Source: Pseudomonadota bacterium (GTDB lineage Bacteria; Desulfobacterota; Desulfobaccia; Desulfobaccales; 0-14-0-80-60-11). Taken from it: a stretch of DNA of 18,406 bases. Shown one piece after another: positions 6,255 to 12,747 of this stretch. A model generated the notes under the pieces. The model worked only from the letters and a program-made list of their open reading frames with translations, was not told where the DNA came from and did no database searches. Numbering within the stretch: position 1 is the stretch's first letter; the number at the start of each line of letters is the position of its first letter. The DNA is taken from the NCBI GenBank assembly GCA_018897875.1, contig JAHIKF010000187.1, positions 1-18,406 of the forward strand, in the 5' to 3' direction. Made by a program: the position numbers and the translations under genes.

Positions 6255-6284
6255 ATTATAGCAAAAGTCTGGCCTCTGAACCAA
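6255..6284 (-). promoter_or_regulatory. Promoter for the small Cys-rich gene
   Basis: On the minus strand TTGGTT (6279-6284) and TATAAT (6255-6260) are 18 bases apart, and the predicted start codon is 15 bases after the -10, giving a very short leader. Confidence 0.45.
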
Positions 6285-6371
6285 GGGGAGCCGGAGATGC
6301 TCAGGCTGGTTCTGACCAGTCATACCCAGTTGCGCGCATAAAAGTTAAGAAAAGCTCACGGTCTGAGGGGC

Positions 6372-6418
6372 GCACCCGCGTGGGTGCCCAACATGAGGGC
6401 GGACACATGGGTCCGCCC
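6372..6418. repeat. Two short palindromes (families B/C-like)
   Basis: GCACCC-GCGT-GGGTGC at 6372-6387 and GGGCGGAC-ACATGG-GTCCGCCC at 6397-6418 are neighbouring perfect stems. The surrounding interval 6240-6928 contains no other gene than the extended frame of the Cys-rich ORF. Confidence 0.65.
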
Positions 6419-6532
6419 CTACGAAAGATAAATTGCCTGTATGATCGCAGTTTGGCAACAGCCGTGCGTGAGCCCGGGGCCACCTGGGAATCATAAAAAG
6501 CTTACCCCCCTCACCCCGACCCTCGCCCCCAT

Positions 6533-6764
6533 GGGCTTATCATTACCCACAAGTCGGGAAGTGATTGATGCAACAATTTTTTGGAGGCACAGGCTTTACC
6601 ATGAAAGTCCACCCGTAGGGGCGGTGCGCTCACCGCCTCTACAAGGAATTTCATGATTGGGGGTGGCCCCAAACGCCATGCTGGTTTAGCCTGTGCGAGG
6701 ATTTCCGCACAGTCTGGAAAGGCTGTGCCACCAATCAGAAAAACTTGTGGGTAATGATAAGCCC
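6533..6764. mobile_element. 232-bp nested inverted-repeat element (MITE-like)
   Basis: The ends are perfect 22-base inverted repeats (6533-6554 and 6743-6764), starting GGGCTTATCATTACCC and ending ACAAGT. Inside lies a second pair, 6581-6601 and 6715-6735, that matches at roughly 18 of 20 positions and contains the GGCACAGGC core of repeat family A. At the centre is a family B palindrome (6615-6642), and a further hairpin CTGTGCG/CGCACAG sits at 6691-6712. No ORF with any domain is inside. The nested layout allows one large cruciform. It may be a non-autonomous transposable element or a composite of REP units; target-site duplications were not evident. Confidence 0.6.
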
Positions 6765-6928
6765 CAAGGGGGGAGAGGGAGCATAAGAGGAACTTATCTT
6801 AACCGCAATAATATGATAGCCTCAGGGTAAAGCCTGGGCCCGGGCCGGGAAGAGGCGGGGTCTGCGGTAAACATCAGGTTGCGAAACTCTTAATTCACGA
6901 GCGCCGTATTTGGAGAAAAGGATGGTCC

Positions 6929-7591
6929 ATGCCTGAAGACCACTACACCGCCATGCGCCACCGGATGGTGGAGACTCAGATTGCGGCCCGGGGGGTGTCC
7001 GACCCCAGGGTGTTAGCGGCCATGAAAAAAGTGCCCCGGCACCGCTTCATCCCGTCTTCCCTGTGGGACCAGGCCCACGGTGACTATCCCCTGCCCATCG
7101 GGGAGGACCAGACCATCTCCCAGCCCTATATCGTGGCCCTGATGACCGAGATGTTGGAGCTGAAGGACACGGACCGGGTGCTGGAAATCGGCACCGGTTC
7201 GGGTTACCAGGCGGCCATCCTGGCGGAGCTGGCGGCCCAGGTCTTTACCATGGACCGGGTGGCGTCGCTCCTGGCCCGGGCGGAGCGGGTTCTGGCGTCG
7301 CTGGGATACACCAACCTCAAGACCCGGGTGGGGGACGGGACCTTGGGCTGGCCCGAGGAAATGCCCTTCGAGGCCATCATCGTCACCGCCGGCGCCCCCC
7401 AGGTGCCCCGGCCCCTGACGGAGCAGTTGGCCCTGGGCGGGCGACTGGTGATTCCCGTGGGGGACCGGTGGTCCCAAACCTTGACCTGCGTCCGCAAGAC
7501 CCAAGAGGGGCTGAAGTTCGAGTACCACGGCGGCTGCCGCTTCGTGCGTCTCATCGGCGAGCACGGCTGGCAGGAGGCGGGGTGGACGTGA
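6929..7591 (+). CDS. pcm: Protein-L-isoaspartate O-methyltransferase
   Basis: A 220-residue cytosolic repair enzyme that uses S-adenosylmethionine to methylate L-isoaspartyl residues in aged proteins. It shows the family N-terminus MRHRMVETQIAARGVSDPRVLAAM, the substrate-site segment GEDQTISQP (58-66), the SAM-binding motif I VLEIGTGSGYQ (84-94), and VGDG followed by a PFEAIIVTAGAP strand. The length is typical. AAAGGA lies seven bases before the ATG at 6929; the ATG at 6922 is out of frame. The gene is not in an obvious operon; elsewhere pcm often adjoins surE or nlpD, which are not here. No secretion signal is present. Confidence 0.95.
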   Translation: MPEDHYTAMRHRMVETQIAARGVSDPRVLAAMKKVPRHRFIPSSLWDQAHGDYPLPIGEDQTISQPYIVALMTEMLELKDTDRVLEIGTGSGYQAAILAELAAQVFTMDRVASLLARAERVLASLGYTNLKTRVGDGTLGWPEEMPFEAIIVTAGAPQVPRPLTEQLALGGRLVIPVGDRWSQTLTCVRKTQEGLKFEYHGGCRFVRLIGEHGWQEAGWT

Positions 7592-7703
7592 GTCAGGAAG
7601 GTATGGCGGGGTTGGTTTGAACTGAGAAAAGTTCAAAGTTCAAAGTTGGAGGTTCAAGGTTCGGTTATAGCCTTTGCCATAAATTCTCTCCGTTTGCTGG
7701 TTC

Positions 7704-7802
7704 TTAAATCCCCCTAAATCCCCCTTTGTCAAAGGGGGACTTTCAAAGGAAATCCGATAAGTTACCCCCTTTGGAAAAGGGGGGATAGGGGGGGATTTAG
7801 GT
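7704..7802. repeat. Inverted repeat, family D (TAAATCCCCC type)
   Basis: The left end TAAATCCCCCTAAATCCCCC and the reverse complement of the right end (CCTAAATCCCCCCC...) enclose two hairpins, CCCCCTTTG/AAAGGGGG around 7720-7738 and CCCCCTTT/AAAGGGGG around 7764-7782. From memory, this type is frequent between genes in deltaproteobacteria and cyanobacteria. Confidence 0.75.
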
Positions 7803-8022
7803 TATTGCGGCATGCGCCATAACGGAAAAAACTTTTTGCATTCGCGATAATCAAGCATACATCCTGCACACCATGAAAAACATCTCGCCGCTTTGCCGGC
7901 TTTACGGGTAGGGCAAAGGCTCCATGTGCAACTACCTTGAAAAGTTAATCAGTATGAGGTCTTTGGTTTCGTCCCCGAGTTTGGCACGGGAAGATTCCCA
8001 AGTGCAGCCTGGGCAACAATTG

Positions 8023-8047
8023 GGTTCCCAAGTTCAACTTGGGAACC
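8023..8047. repeat. Palindrome, family E, 3' of mrdA
   Basis: GGTTCCCAAGTT and AACTTGGGAACC form a perfect 12-bp inverted repeat around a single C. A half-site TTCCCAAG occurs just before at 7995-8002. It lies 14 bases past the mrdA stop and might protect or end that transcript, but no T-run follows on the minus strand. Confidence 0.7.
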
Positions 8048-8061
8048 AGACGTTGAAAAAC

Positions 8062-9951
8062 CTATTGCGCCTGGGCCACCTTGGGTTCGGACAGGCGGGC
8101 CTTGATGACCCGGCTGGCCAGGGGAGCGGCTTGGGAGCCGCCGTGGCCGCCGTGCTCCACCAAGACTGCTACGGCCACCTGGGGGTCGTCGGCCGGGGCG
8201 TAGGCCACGAACCAGGCGTGATCTTCCAGGCCCCGGGCTTGCTTCTTTTTAGGATTATCCCGATCCATGGCGACCACCTGGGCCGTACCGGTTTTGCCGG
8301 CCACCTGGATGTGGGGCAGGCGGGCGGCCTTGGCCGTGCCGTCGTTAACCACCCCCACCAGGGACTGCCGCACCACCTCCAGAGTGGCCGGGCTGGCCCC
8401 CAGGCGGGATTGCACCTCGGGCTTGGCCCGGTAGAGAATCTCCCCGGCCGGGCTTTCCACCTTCTCCACTATATAGGGTTTATAGACGCTGCCGCCGTTG
8501 GCAATGGCCGCCACCACCCGGGCCATCTGGATGGGAGTGGTTAGATTGTAACCCTGGCCGATGGATACCGAGATCGTATCGCCTTCGCGCCAGGGCTGAT
8601 GGAATCGCGCCTTTTTCCAGGCCGAGGAAGGCGCCAGGCCCGGCATCTCCTTGTCCAGATCGAGGCCGGTGGCCGCGCCCAGGCCGAAGCGCCGGCTCCA
8701 CTCATTGATGCGGTCAATCCCCAGGCGCCGGCCCACCTCGTAGAAATAGATGTCGCAGGAATGCACCATGGCCCGGTGCAGGTTCATGGGGCCGTGGCCA
8801 CCCTTGCGCCAGCAGTGAAACACGTGATTGCCTACGGGCATGGCGCCGTTGCAGTAGATGATGGTGCCGGGGGTGATGACCTTTTCCTCCAGGCCGGCCA
8901 CCGCCATGACGATTTTAAAGGTGGACGCCGGAGGATACTGGCCCTTCAGGGTGCGGTTTTCCAGGGGGTGGGTCTTGTCCCGGTTGATTTTTTGCCACTC
9001 CTGGGTGGTGAGTCCCCGTTCGAAGGCCTCCTGGGAATAGGTGGGCGAGGACGCCAGAGCCAGGACCCGGCCGGTTTTGGGATCCAGGGCCACGATGGCC
9101 CCCTCCTGGCCTTCCAGGCAGGCCTCGGCTTCCCGTTGCACCCGGTTATCCAGCGTGAGGTAGATGTTGGCCCCGGGAGAGGGGACGACGCTGTCCAACT
9201 GGCCCAGTTCCCGGCCGTAGGCGTCAACCTCGATGCGGCGGGAGCCCCGTTGGCCCCGCAGGAACTTTTCCCAGGCCAGCTCCACCCCGCATTTGCCGAG
9301 GTAATCCCCCATCTTATAATTGGGAAGCTTGCCGCTCTTGAGCTGGACGTCGCTGATTTCCCCCAGATAGCCCAGGACGTGGCAGGCCATGCCCTTGTGG
9401 CGGTATTCCCGCTTCGGCTGGACCTGGATGAGGACCCCGGGCAGTTCCGGTTGAAAGGTCTCCACCCGGGCCATCTCTTCCCAGGCCAGGTCGGCGCGGA
9501 CCCGCACCTGGTGCAGGCCGGCTTTCTTGCCATTTTGCAGTTGGGTCGTTAGTTGCTGGGGGTCCAGGCGCAGCAGGCGGGCCAGGCGGCTGGCCAGAAG
9601 GGGGATGTTCCCCACATCCTCCAGGACCACTACCAGTTCATAGCTGGGCCGGTTTCCCACCAGCACCTGGCCTTGGTGGTCCAGAATCATGCCCCGCCAG
9701 GGCGGCAGGTCCTGGAGTCGGATCCGGTTGTGTTCCGATCGCTGCTGCATTTCCTCCCCCTGCAACAGTTGCAGGAACCAGAGGCGCAGGAAGAGGACCC
9801 CAAAGAGGCACAGGATGATCAGGGCGATGCGGGCGAAGGTCCGGCGGACGCGCTCTTGTTCTTCCGGAGGCATCACCCCCCCAAAGCTGGTTCCCTGGGG
9901 CTTGAAGCCGGAAAATCTTGGTTCATTCATGCGCAGCATGGCCACTTTCAC
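8062..9951 (-). CDS. mrdA: Penicillin-binding protein 2 (peptidoglycan D,D-transpeptidase)
   Basis: A 629-residue inner-membrane class B PBP that crosslinks peptidoglycan in lateral wall growth with RodA and MreBCD. A cytoplasmic N-terminus is followed by one membrane segment (about 40-63), the pedestal domain (starting with RGMILDHQGQVL, 86-97) and the transpeptidase: nucleophile S343 in STFK (343-346), SCD (398-400) in the SxN position, and KTGT (553-556). The GTG at 9951 is chosen because it overlaps the TGA of a preceding short frame (GTGA), a usual sign of translational coupling; ATGs at 9939 and 9930 are alternatives without better SDs. mreC/mreD normally lie upstream and rodA often downstream; here an integrase lies upstream and pcm downstream on the other strand. 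A CCGGGT/ACCCGG hairpin (9956-9972) sits where its ribosome would bind. Confidence 0.95.
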   Translation of the reverse strand: MKVAMLRMNEPRFSGFKPQGTSFGGVMPPEEQERVRRTFARIALIILCLFGVLFLRLWFLQLLQGEEMQQRSEHNRIRLQDLPPWRGMILDHQGQVLVGNRPSYELVVVLEDVGNIPLLASRLARLLRLDPQQLTTQLQNGKKAGLHQVRVRADLAWEEMARVETFQPELPGVLIQVQPKREYRHKGMACHVLGYLGEISDVQLKSGKLPNYKMGDYLGKCGVELAWEKFLRGQRGSRRIEVDAYGRELGQLDSVVPSPGANIYLTLDNRVQREAEACLEGQEGAIVALDPKTGRVLALASSPTYSQEAFERGLTTQEWQKINRDKTHPLENRTLKGQYPPASTFKIVMAVAGLEEKVITPGTIIYCNGAMPVGNHVFHCWRKGGHGPMNLHRAMVHSCDIYFYEVGRRLGIDRINEWSRRFGLGAATGLDLDKEMPGLAPSSAWKKARFHQPWREGDTISVSIGQGYNLTTPIQMARVVAAIANGGSVYKPYIVEKVESPAGEILYRAKPEVQSRLGASPATLEVVRQSLVGVVNDGTAKAARLPHIQVAGKTGTAQVVAMDRDNPKKKQARGLEDHAWFVAYAPADDPQVAVAVLVEHGGHGGSQAAPLASRVIKARLSEPKVAQAQ

Positions 9952-10004
9952 TCATCCGGGTCATCAACCCGGAAGGCTTGATTTACCGCTTTTTCCCTGG
10001 ACAT
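9948..10004 (-). pseudogene. Possible 3' remnant of the gene formerly upstream of mrdA (mreD?)
   Basis: A frame of 18 codons (MSREKAVNQAFRVDDPDE) ends in a TGA that overlaps the mrdA GTG. Its first codon follows directly on an in-frame TAG, and no SD fits. Such overlaps are usual between full genes of one operon, so this may be the last codons of mreD cut off when the neighbouring element integrated. This is inference; no similarity to MreD can be claimed from so short a piece. Confidence 0.25.
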
Positions 10005-10034
10005 CTAAATACCATTAAATTCCTTATTAAAATA

Positions 10035-10105
10035 GACTTACCTTTTCTCTTGACTTACCCTTTTTTACCCTTATAATTGCCTCAGAGGTTGGAAAAAGGT
10101 TGGAA
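10035..10105 (+). promoter_or_regulatory. Integrase promoter with flanking direct repeats
   Basis: TTGACT (10050-10055) and a perfect TATAAT (10072-10077) are 16 bases apart. GACTTACC occurs at 10035-10042 and 10052-10059, 17 bases apart, with a further TTACCCTT at 10065-10072. Downstream of the -10, GGTTGGAA is repeated at 10087-10094 and 10098-10105 with an 11-base period, one helical turn. These are candidate binding sites for the integrase arm domain, the AlpA-like protein or a repressor. Confidence 0.6.
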
Positions 10106-10160
10106 TTTGAGTACTCCGGGTTAGAGAGAAACGACATCCGGGTAAGGAGAACAAGCTCAC

Positions 10161-11306
10161 ATGAAGCGCCATAAGACCACCTATCCAGGGATTTTTTATC
10201 GTGAAGCCGATCGCATCGGCGGTAAAGGGCTTGAACGTGTCTATTATATCGTTTTCAAGCAAGGCGGCAAAGTTTTTGAGGAAAAGGTAGGCCGTCAATT
10301 TAAAGACGATATGACTCCGGCCAGGGCCGCCCGGATCAGGGCGGAGCGCATTGACGGAAAGCGGCAATCCCGCCAAGAGATCAGAGAGGCTGCGAAGCAA
10401 ATCTGGACAGTTGACCGTCTATGGCAGGAGTACATCGAACCCAAGCCAAAATCAACAGGGTTCAAGACAGATTTTTATCGCTATCAGAAATTCCTTCAAA
10501 CCCCCTTTGGTGGGAAAGAACCGAAGGCCATAGCCCAAATAGATACCCACCGGCTGCGGATCACCCTTGCCAAGACCTTGGCCCCCAAGACCGTCAAGAA
10601 TGTTCTGGAATTACTTGAGAGGATCATCAATTTCGGGATGAAAAAAGGATTGTCCCCCGGCCTGGGCTTCAAAATCGAAATGCCCCGAGTGAACAACCTC
10701 AAGACAGAGGACCTCACCCCGGAGCAGTTGGTAGACCTCTTGAGCGCCATTGATGAGGATCACGACATACAGGCGGCGAACTTAATGAAGATGGCCCTGG
10801 TAACTGGTATGCGCCGCGGGGAACTGCTCAAGCTGCAATGGGCTGATATTGATGTCGAGAAGGGATTTATCCATATCCGGCATGACCCCAAAGGTGGCAA
10901 AGACCAGACAATCCCATTGAATCAGGCGGCACGGGAGGTATTAGAACATCACCCTAAATCCGACTCGCCCTTTGTGTTCCCTGGCCGTGGTGGAAAGCAG
11001 AGAACCGGCATAAATGCACCAGTGAACCGAATCAAGTCTCGGGCGGGACTCCCCAAAGACTTCCGGCCCCTTCATGGCCTGAGGCACACCTACGCCTCCA
11101 TGCTGGCCTCTTCCGGCCAGGTGGACCTCTACACCCTGGGAAAGTTACTGACGCACAAGAGCGCCGCCATGACGATGCGATACGCGCATTTGAGAGATGA
11201 GACCCTACGCCGGGCAAGTGACTTAGCATCTGACCTGATAGGTCAGGCCATGAACGGCCGCACCCTTCATGTGGTGAACATGGAAAAAGAGAAAAAAGCG
11301 CATTAA
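10161..11306 (+). CDS. Tyrosine recombinase / integrase
   Basis: A 381-residue site-specific recombinase. The N-terminal arm-type region (about 1-75) and the core-binding SAM-like helices (about 83-170) precede the catalytic domain, where the active-site set is complete: Arg218 in TGMRRGELLKL, a Lys in KGGKDQTIPL (Lys247 likely), His305 and Arg308 in HGLRHTYAS, His332 in LLTHKS, and the nucleophile Tyr341 in MRYAHL. It is read inward from the left end of the element, with its own promoter upstream and AAGGAG 11 bases before the ATG. The attachment site is probably in the short gap between mrdA and this gene; no tRNA gene is present there. It is of the size and type used by satellites and integrative elements. 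Confidence 0.95.
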   Translation: MKRHKTTYPGIFYREADRIGGKGLERVYYIVFKQGGKVFEEKVGRQFKDDMTPARAARIRAERIDGKRQSRQEIREAAKQIWTVDRLWQEYIEPKPKSTGFKTDFYRYQKFLQTPFGGKEPKAIAQIDTHRLRITLAKTLAPKTVKNVLELLERIINFGMKKGLSPGLGFKIEMPRVNNLKTEDLTPEQLVDLLSAIDEDHDIQAANLMKMALVTGMRRGELLKLQWADIDVEKGFIHIRHDPKGGKDQTIPLNQAAREVLEHHPKSDSPFVFPGRGGKQRTGINAPVNRIKSRAGLPKDFRPLHGLRHTYASMLASSGQVDLYTLGKLLTHKSAAMTMRYAHLRDETLRRASDLASDLIGQAMNGRTLHVVNMEKEKKAH

Positions 11307-11318
11307 GTCTGAAAATTT

Positions 11319-11371
11319 CCGGGGATAGGGAGCGCACCCGACACGGCGGTTATCCTGGCCGCCTTCCCCGG
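11319..11371. other. Structured gap between integrase and the unknown gene
   Basis: CCGGGGA (11319-11325) pairs with TCCCCGG (11365-11371), and inside it GGCGG (11345-11349) pairs with CCGCC (11359-11363). It lies 32 bases before the next start codon and may be a structured leader. No T-run follows, so a terminator is unlikely. Confidence 0.45.
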
Positions 11372-11403
11372 TTTCACCCCAGGACCGCGCACAGGAGGCG
11401 GAT

Positions 11404-12294
11404 ATGAAGGATGATTTTGGATACCCCCCAAAGCTTGATCACCGAAGTGAGCTTTTACAGGTAGCGCTTCATGAACTCCGAAGTAATATACTCGACCAGA
11501 TTGAAAAACTCTTGGTCAGGGTTTTTTATAGCCAGGATTTCCACTCATTTTATAGAGATTATAAGGGTAGGCTTGACTATAAGACTTTTGAGCAAAAATT
11601 ATTGCAGGGCTTGGAAGAAGTAAGAACAAAAGAAGTGCAGGGAGATAAATCGAATTTACCATATTTTTTTCGTATCTTATCAAATATAAATGAATCAATA
11701 TCCCTTGAACTTGGCCAGGTTAATAGCCAAGAAGAGCGAGAAGATATTTCCCCCCAAATATTGTCCTTGCTTTTGTCCTATGATTATTTACCTCCTAAAG
11801 AATGGAATGATATCGTTATCCATCTTACTTATTTATTTATTTGGTGGGAATTACATTCCAGAAGTCAGAACTTACTTGATGATTTTATTCCACTTGGGGA
11901 TTTGTTATATCTCTCCTCTTTTAGTAAATTAGTGGGGGCTTCTTACGAGTTATTAACTTCTAATACTATGAAGGGGGAACGTGAATTAAAAAGGACTATT
12001 AAGGCCTCCAAGGGTAAGAAAGAGAAAACTGATAAAAGAAAAGCATTTATCATTGCGATTTATGAGCATGGGAAAACTATAGAAGCTGGAACCAAATCCA
12101 ATAAAGCCTATACTATAATAAAAAATCAATTTGAAGATTCGCGAGGCAAGGAAAGATTGTGGGGAACAATCCCAAAGGACCAAAAAAAAATGCCTACCCC
12201 GAATCTTGACAGCATTAAACGATGGCTTATAGAAGCAGGTATTCACAACCGAGATTTTAAGAAGGAGGGGAGGTATTGGATTAAGCAGACGTAA
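11404..12294 (+). CDS. Unknown AT-rich cargo protein (296 residues)
   Basis: No family was recognised. The N-terminal two thirds (1-190) look all-helical, with an aromatic stretch HLTYLFIWWEL (140-150) that is too short and mixed to be a sure membrane segment. A Lys-rich linker (about 192-213, with KGKKEKTDKRK) separates it from a C-terminal part (213-296) that ends in LDSIKRWLIEAGI and GRYWIK, resembling a helix-turn-helix or winged-helix fold. The ATG at 11404 has AGGAGG seven bases upstream. The gene is clearly richer in A+T than the integrase before it and the replication genes after it, so it was probably acquired separately. Its last codons lie in the first copy of a 24-base direct repeat. 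It could be cargo (for example defence) or a DNA-binding replication factor; neither is shown. Confidence 0.8.
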   Translation: MKDDFGYPPKLDHRSELLQVALHELRSNILDQIEKLLVRVFYSQDFHSFYRDYKGRLDYKTFEQKLLQGLEEVRTKEVQGDKSNLPYFFRILSNINESISLELGQVNSQEEREDISPQILSLLLSYDYLPPKEWNDIVIHLTYLFIWWELHSRSQNLLDDFIPLGDLLYLSSFSKLVGASYELLTSNTMKGERELKRTIKASKGKKEKTDKRKAFIIAIYEHGKTIEAGTKSNKAYTIIKNQFEDSRGKERLWGTIPKDQKKMPTPNLDSIKRWLIEAGIHNRDFKKEGRYWIKQT

Positions 12295-12348
12295 CGTGTG
12301 CGGAATAATATTATTTATATTTGTGCAGACGTAACGTGTGCGGAATAA
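12285..12348 (+). repeat. Exact 24-bp direct repeat with AT-rich spacer
   Basis: Two identical 24-base copies (12285-12308 and 12325-12348), each containing GCAGACGTAACGTGTGCGG, are set 40 bases apart. The core ACGTAACGT is palindromic. The spacer is almost pure A/T and overlaps the palindrome AATAATATTATT (12304-12315). The first copy supplies the end and stop codon of the unknown gene. Iteron, operator or duplication scar are all possible. Confidence 0.8.
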
Positions 12349-12440
12349 CGGTAAGTAATTAACCTTTTTTACTTCATATTTAGTTGCTATACCTTGAGGT
12401 AGGAACTTTTGTTTCTACCTTTTTATATTTTGGAGGTGCC

Positions 12441-12653
12441 ATGGAACACCAAGATCGTTATGTGAATGACGTCGAAGCGGCCAAGATATTATCGGCAAGC
12501 CCGCAAACCTTAAGAAACTGGCGGTTTTTGGGGAAAGGCCCGGATTATTCAAAAAAATCCCGCATGGTCCGTTATTCCATCAAGTCCCTGATCAGCTTTA
12601 TGGAGAGCGGCCGGATCACCCCCGAGGGCGGTGGCGGCGGCCGTGAACGTTAA
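12441..12653 (+). CDS. AlpA-like / MerR-type helix-turn-helix protein (excisionase family)
   Basis: A 70-residue DNA-binding protein. YVNDVEAAKILSASPQTLRNWRFLGKGPDYSKKSRMVRYSIKSLISFME (7-55) is the winged HTH of the AlpA/excisionase (HTH_17) family: a helix ending in a turn, a recognition helix around PQTLRNWR, and a wing with VRY. A Gly-rich tail closes it. GGAGG is seven bases before the ATG at 12441; the frame upstream of it has no such site. In P4-like satellites AlpA controls integrase expression and excision, which fits its place in this element. It overlaps a possible 34-codon frame downstream. Confidence 0.85.
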   Translation: MEHQDRYVNDVEAAKILSASPQTLRNWRFLGKGPDYSKKSRMVRYSIKSLISFMESGRITPEGGGGGRER

Positions 12654-12747
12654 CGCTAACCCCAGCACCGAAACCACCGGCGGTCCGGAGGCGGCCCAAG
12701 GCCAGGGCCTGACTGGTGGCGGCCAACCAGCCCTGGAGGCCCCATGA
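12643..12747 (+). CDS. Possible 34-residue coupling ORF
   Basis: A GTG-started frame (MNVNANPSTETTGGPEAAQG...) overlaps the end of the AlpA-like gene and ends in a TGA that overlaps the ATG of the helicase gene (ATGA). The product is Gly/Pro-rich and unlike any family known to me, and its SD is poor. It could serve only to pass ribosomes to the helicase gene, or be chance. Confidence 0.25.
   Translation: MNVNANPSTETTGGPEAAQGQGLTGGGQPALEAP

Larger units (their letters stand above)
7592..8061. other. Intergenic region rich in repeats between pcm and mrdA
   Basis: No gene is supported; the long plus-strand frame starting at 7924 is mostly a shadow of mrdA. A run of GTTCAAA-like heptamers lies at 7630-7663, a C-rich/G-rich inverted repeat at 7704-7802, and a 25-base palindrome at 8023-8047. 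Between 7803 and 7980 nothing recognisable was seen. Confidence 0.6.

Noticed and set aside
6033..6341. 102-codon plus-strand frame opposite the Cys-rich gene
   Set aside because: Composition is that of a shadow; the minus strand has ordered Cys spacing, a promoter and an SD.
8599..9552. Long plus-strand frames (8599-9552 and 9553-9981) opposite mrdA
   Set aside because: They lie antisense to a complete PBP2 with all active-site motifs, are rich in Gly/Pro/His/Gln as GC-rich shadows are, and have no domain.
12285..12348. CRISPR-like array from the 24-bp repeat
   Set aside because: Only two copies with a 16-base AT-only spacer and no cas genes.
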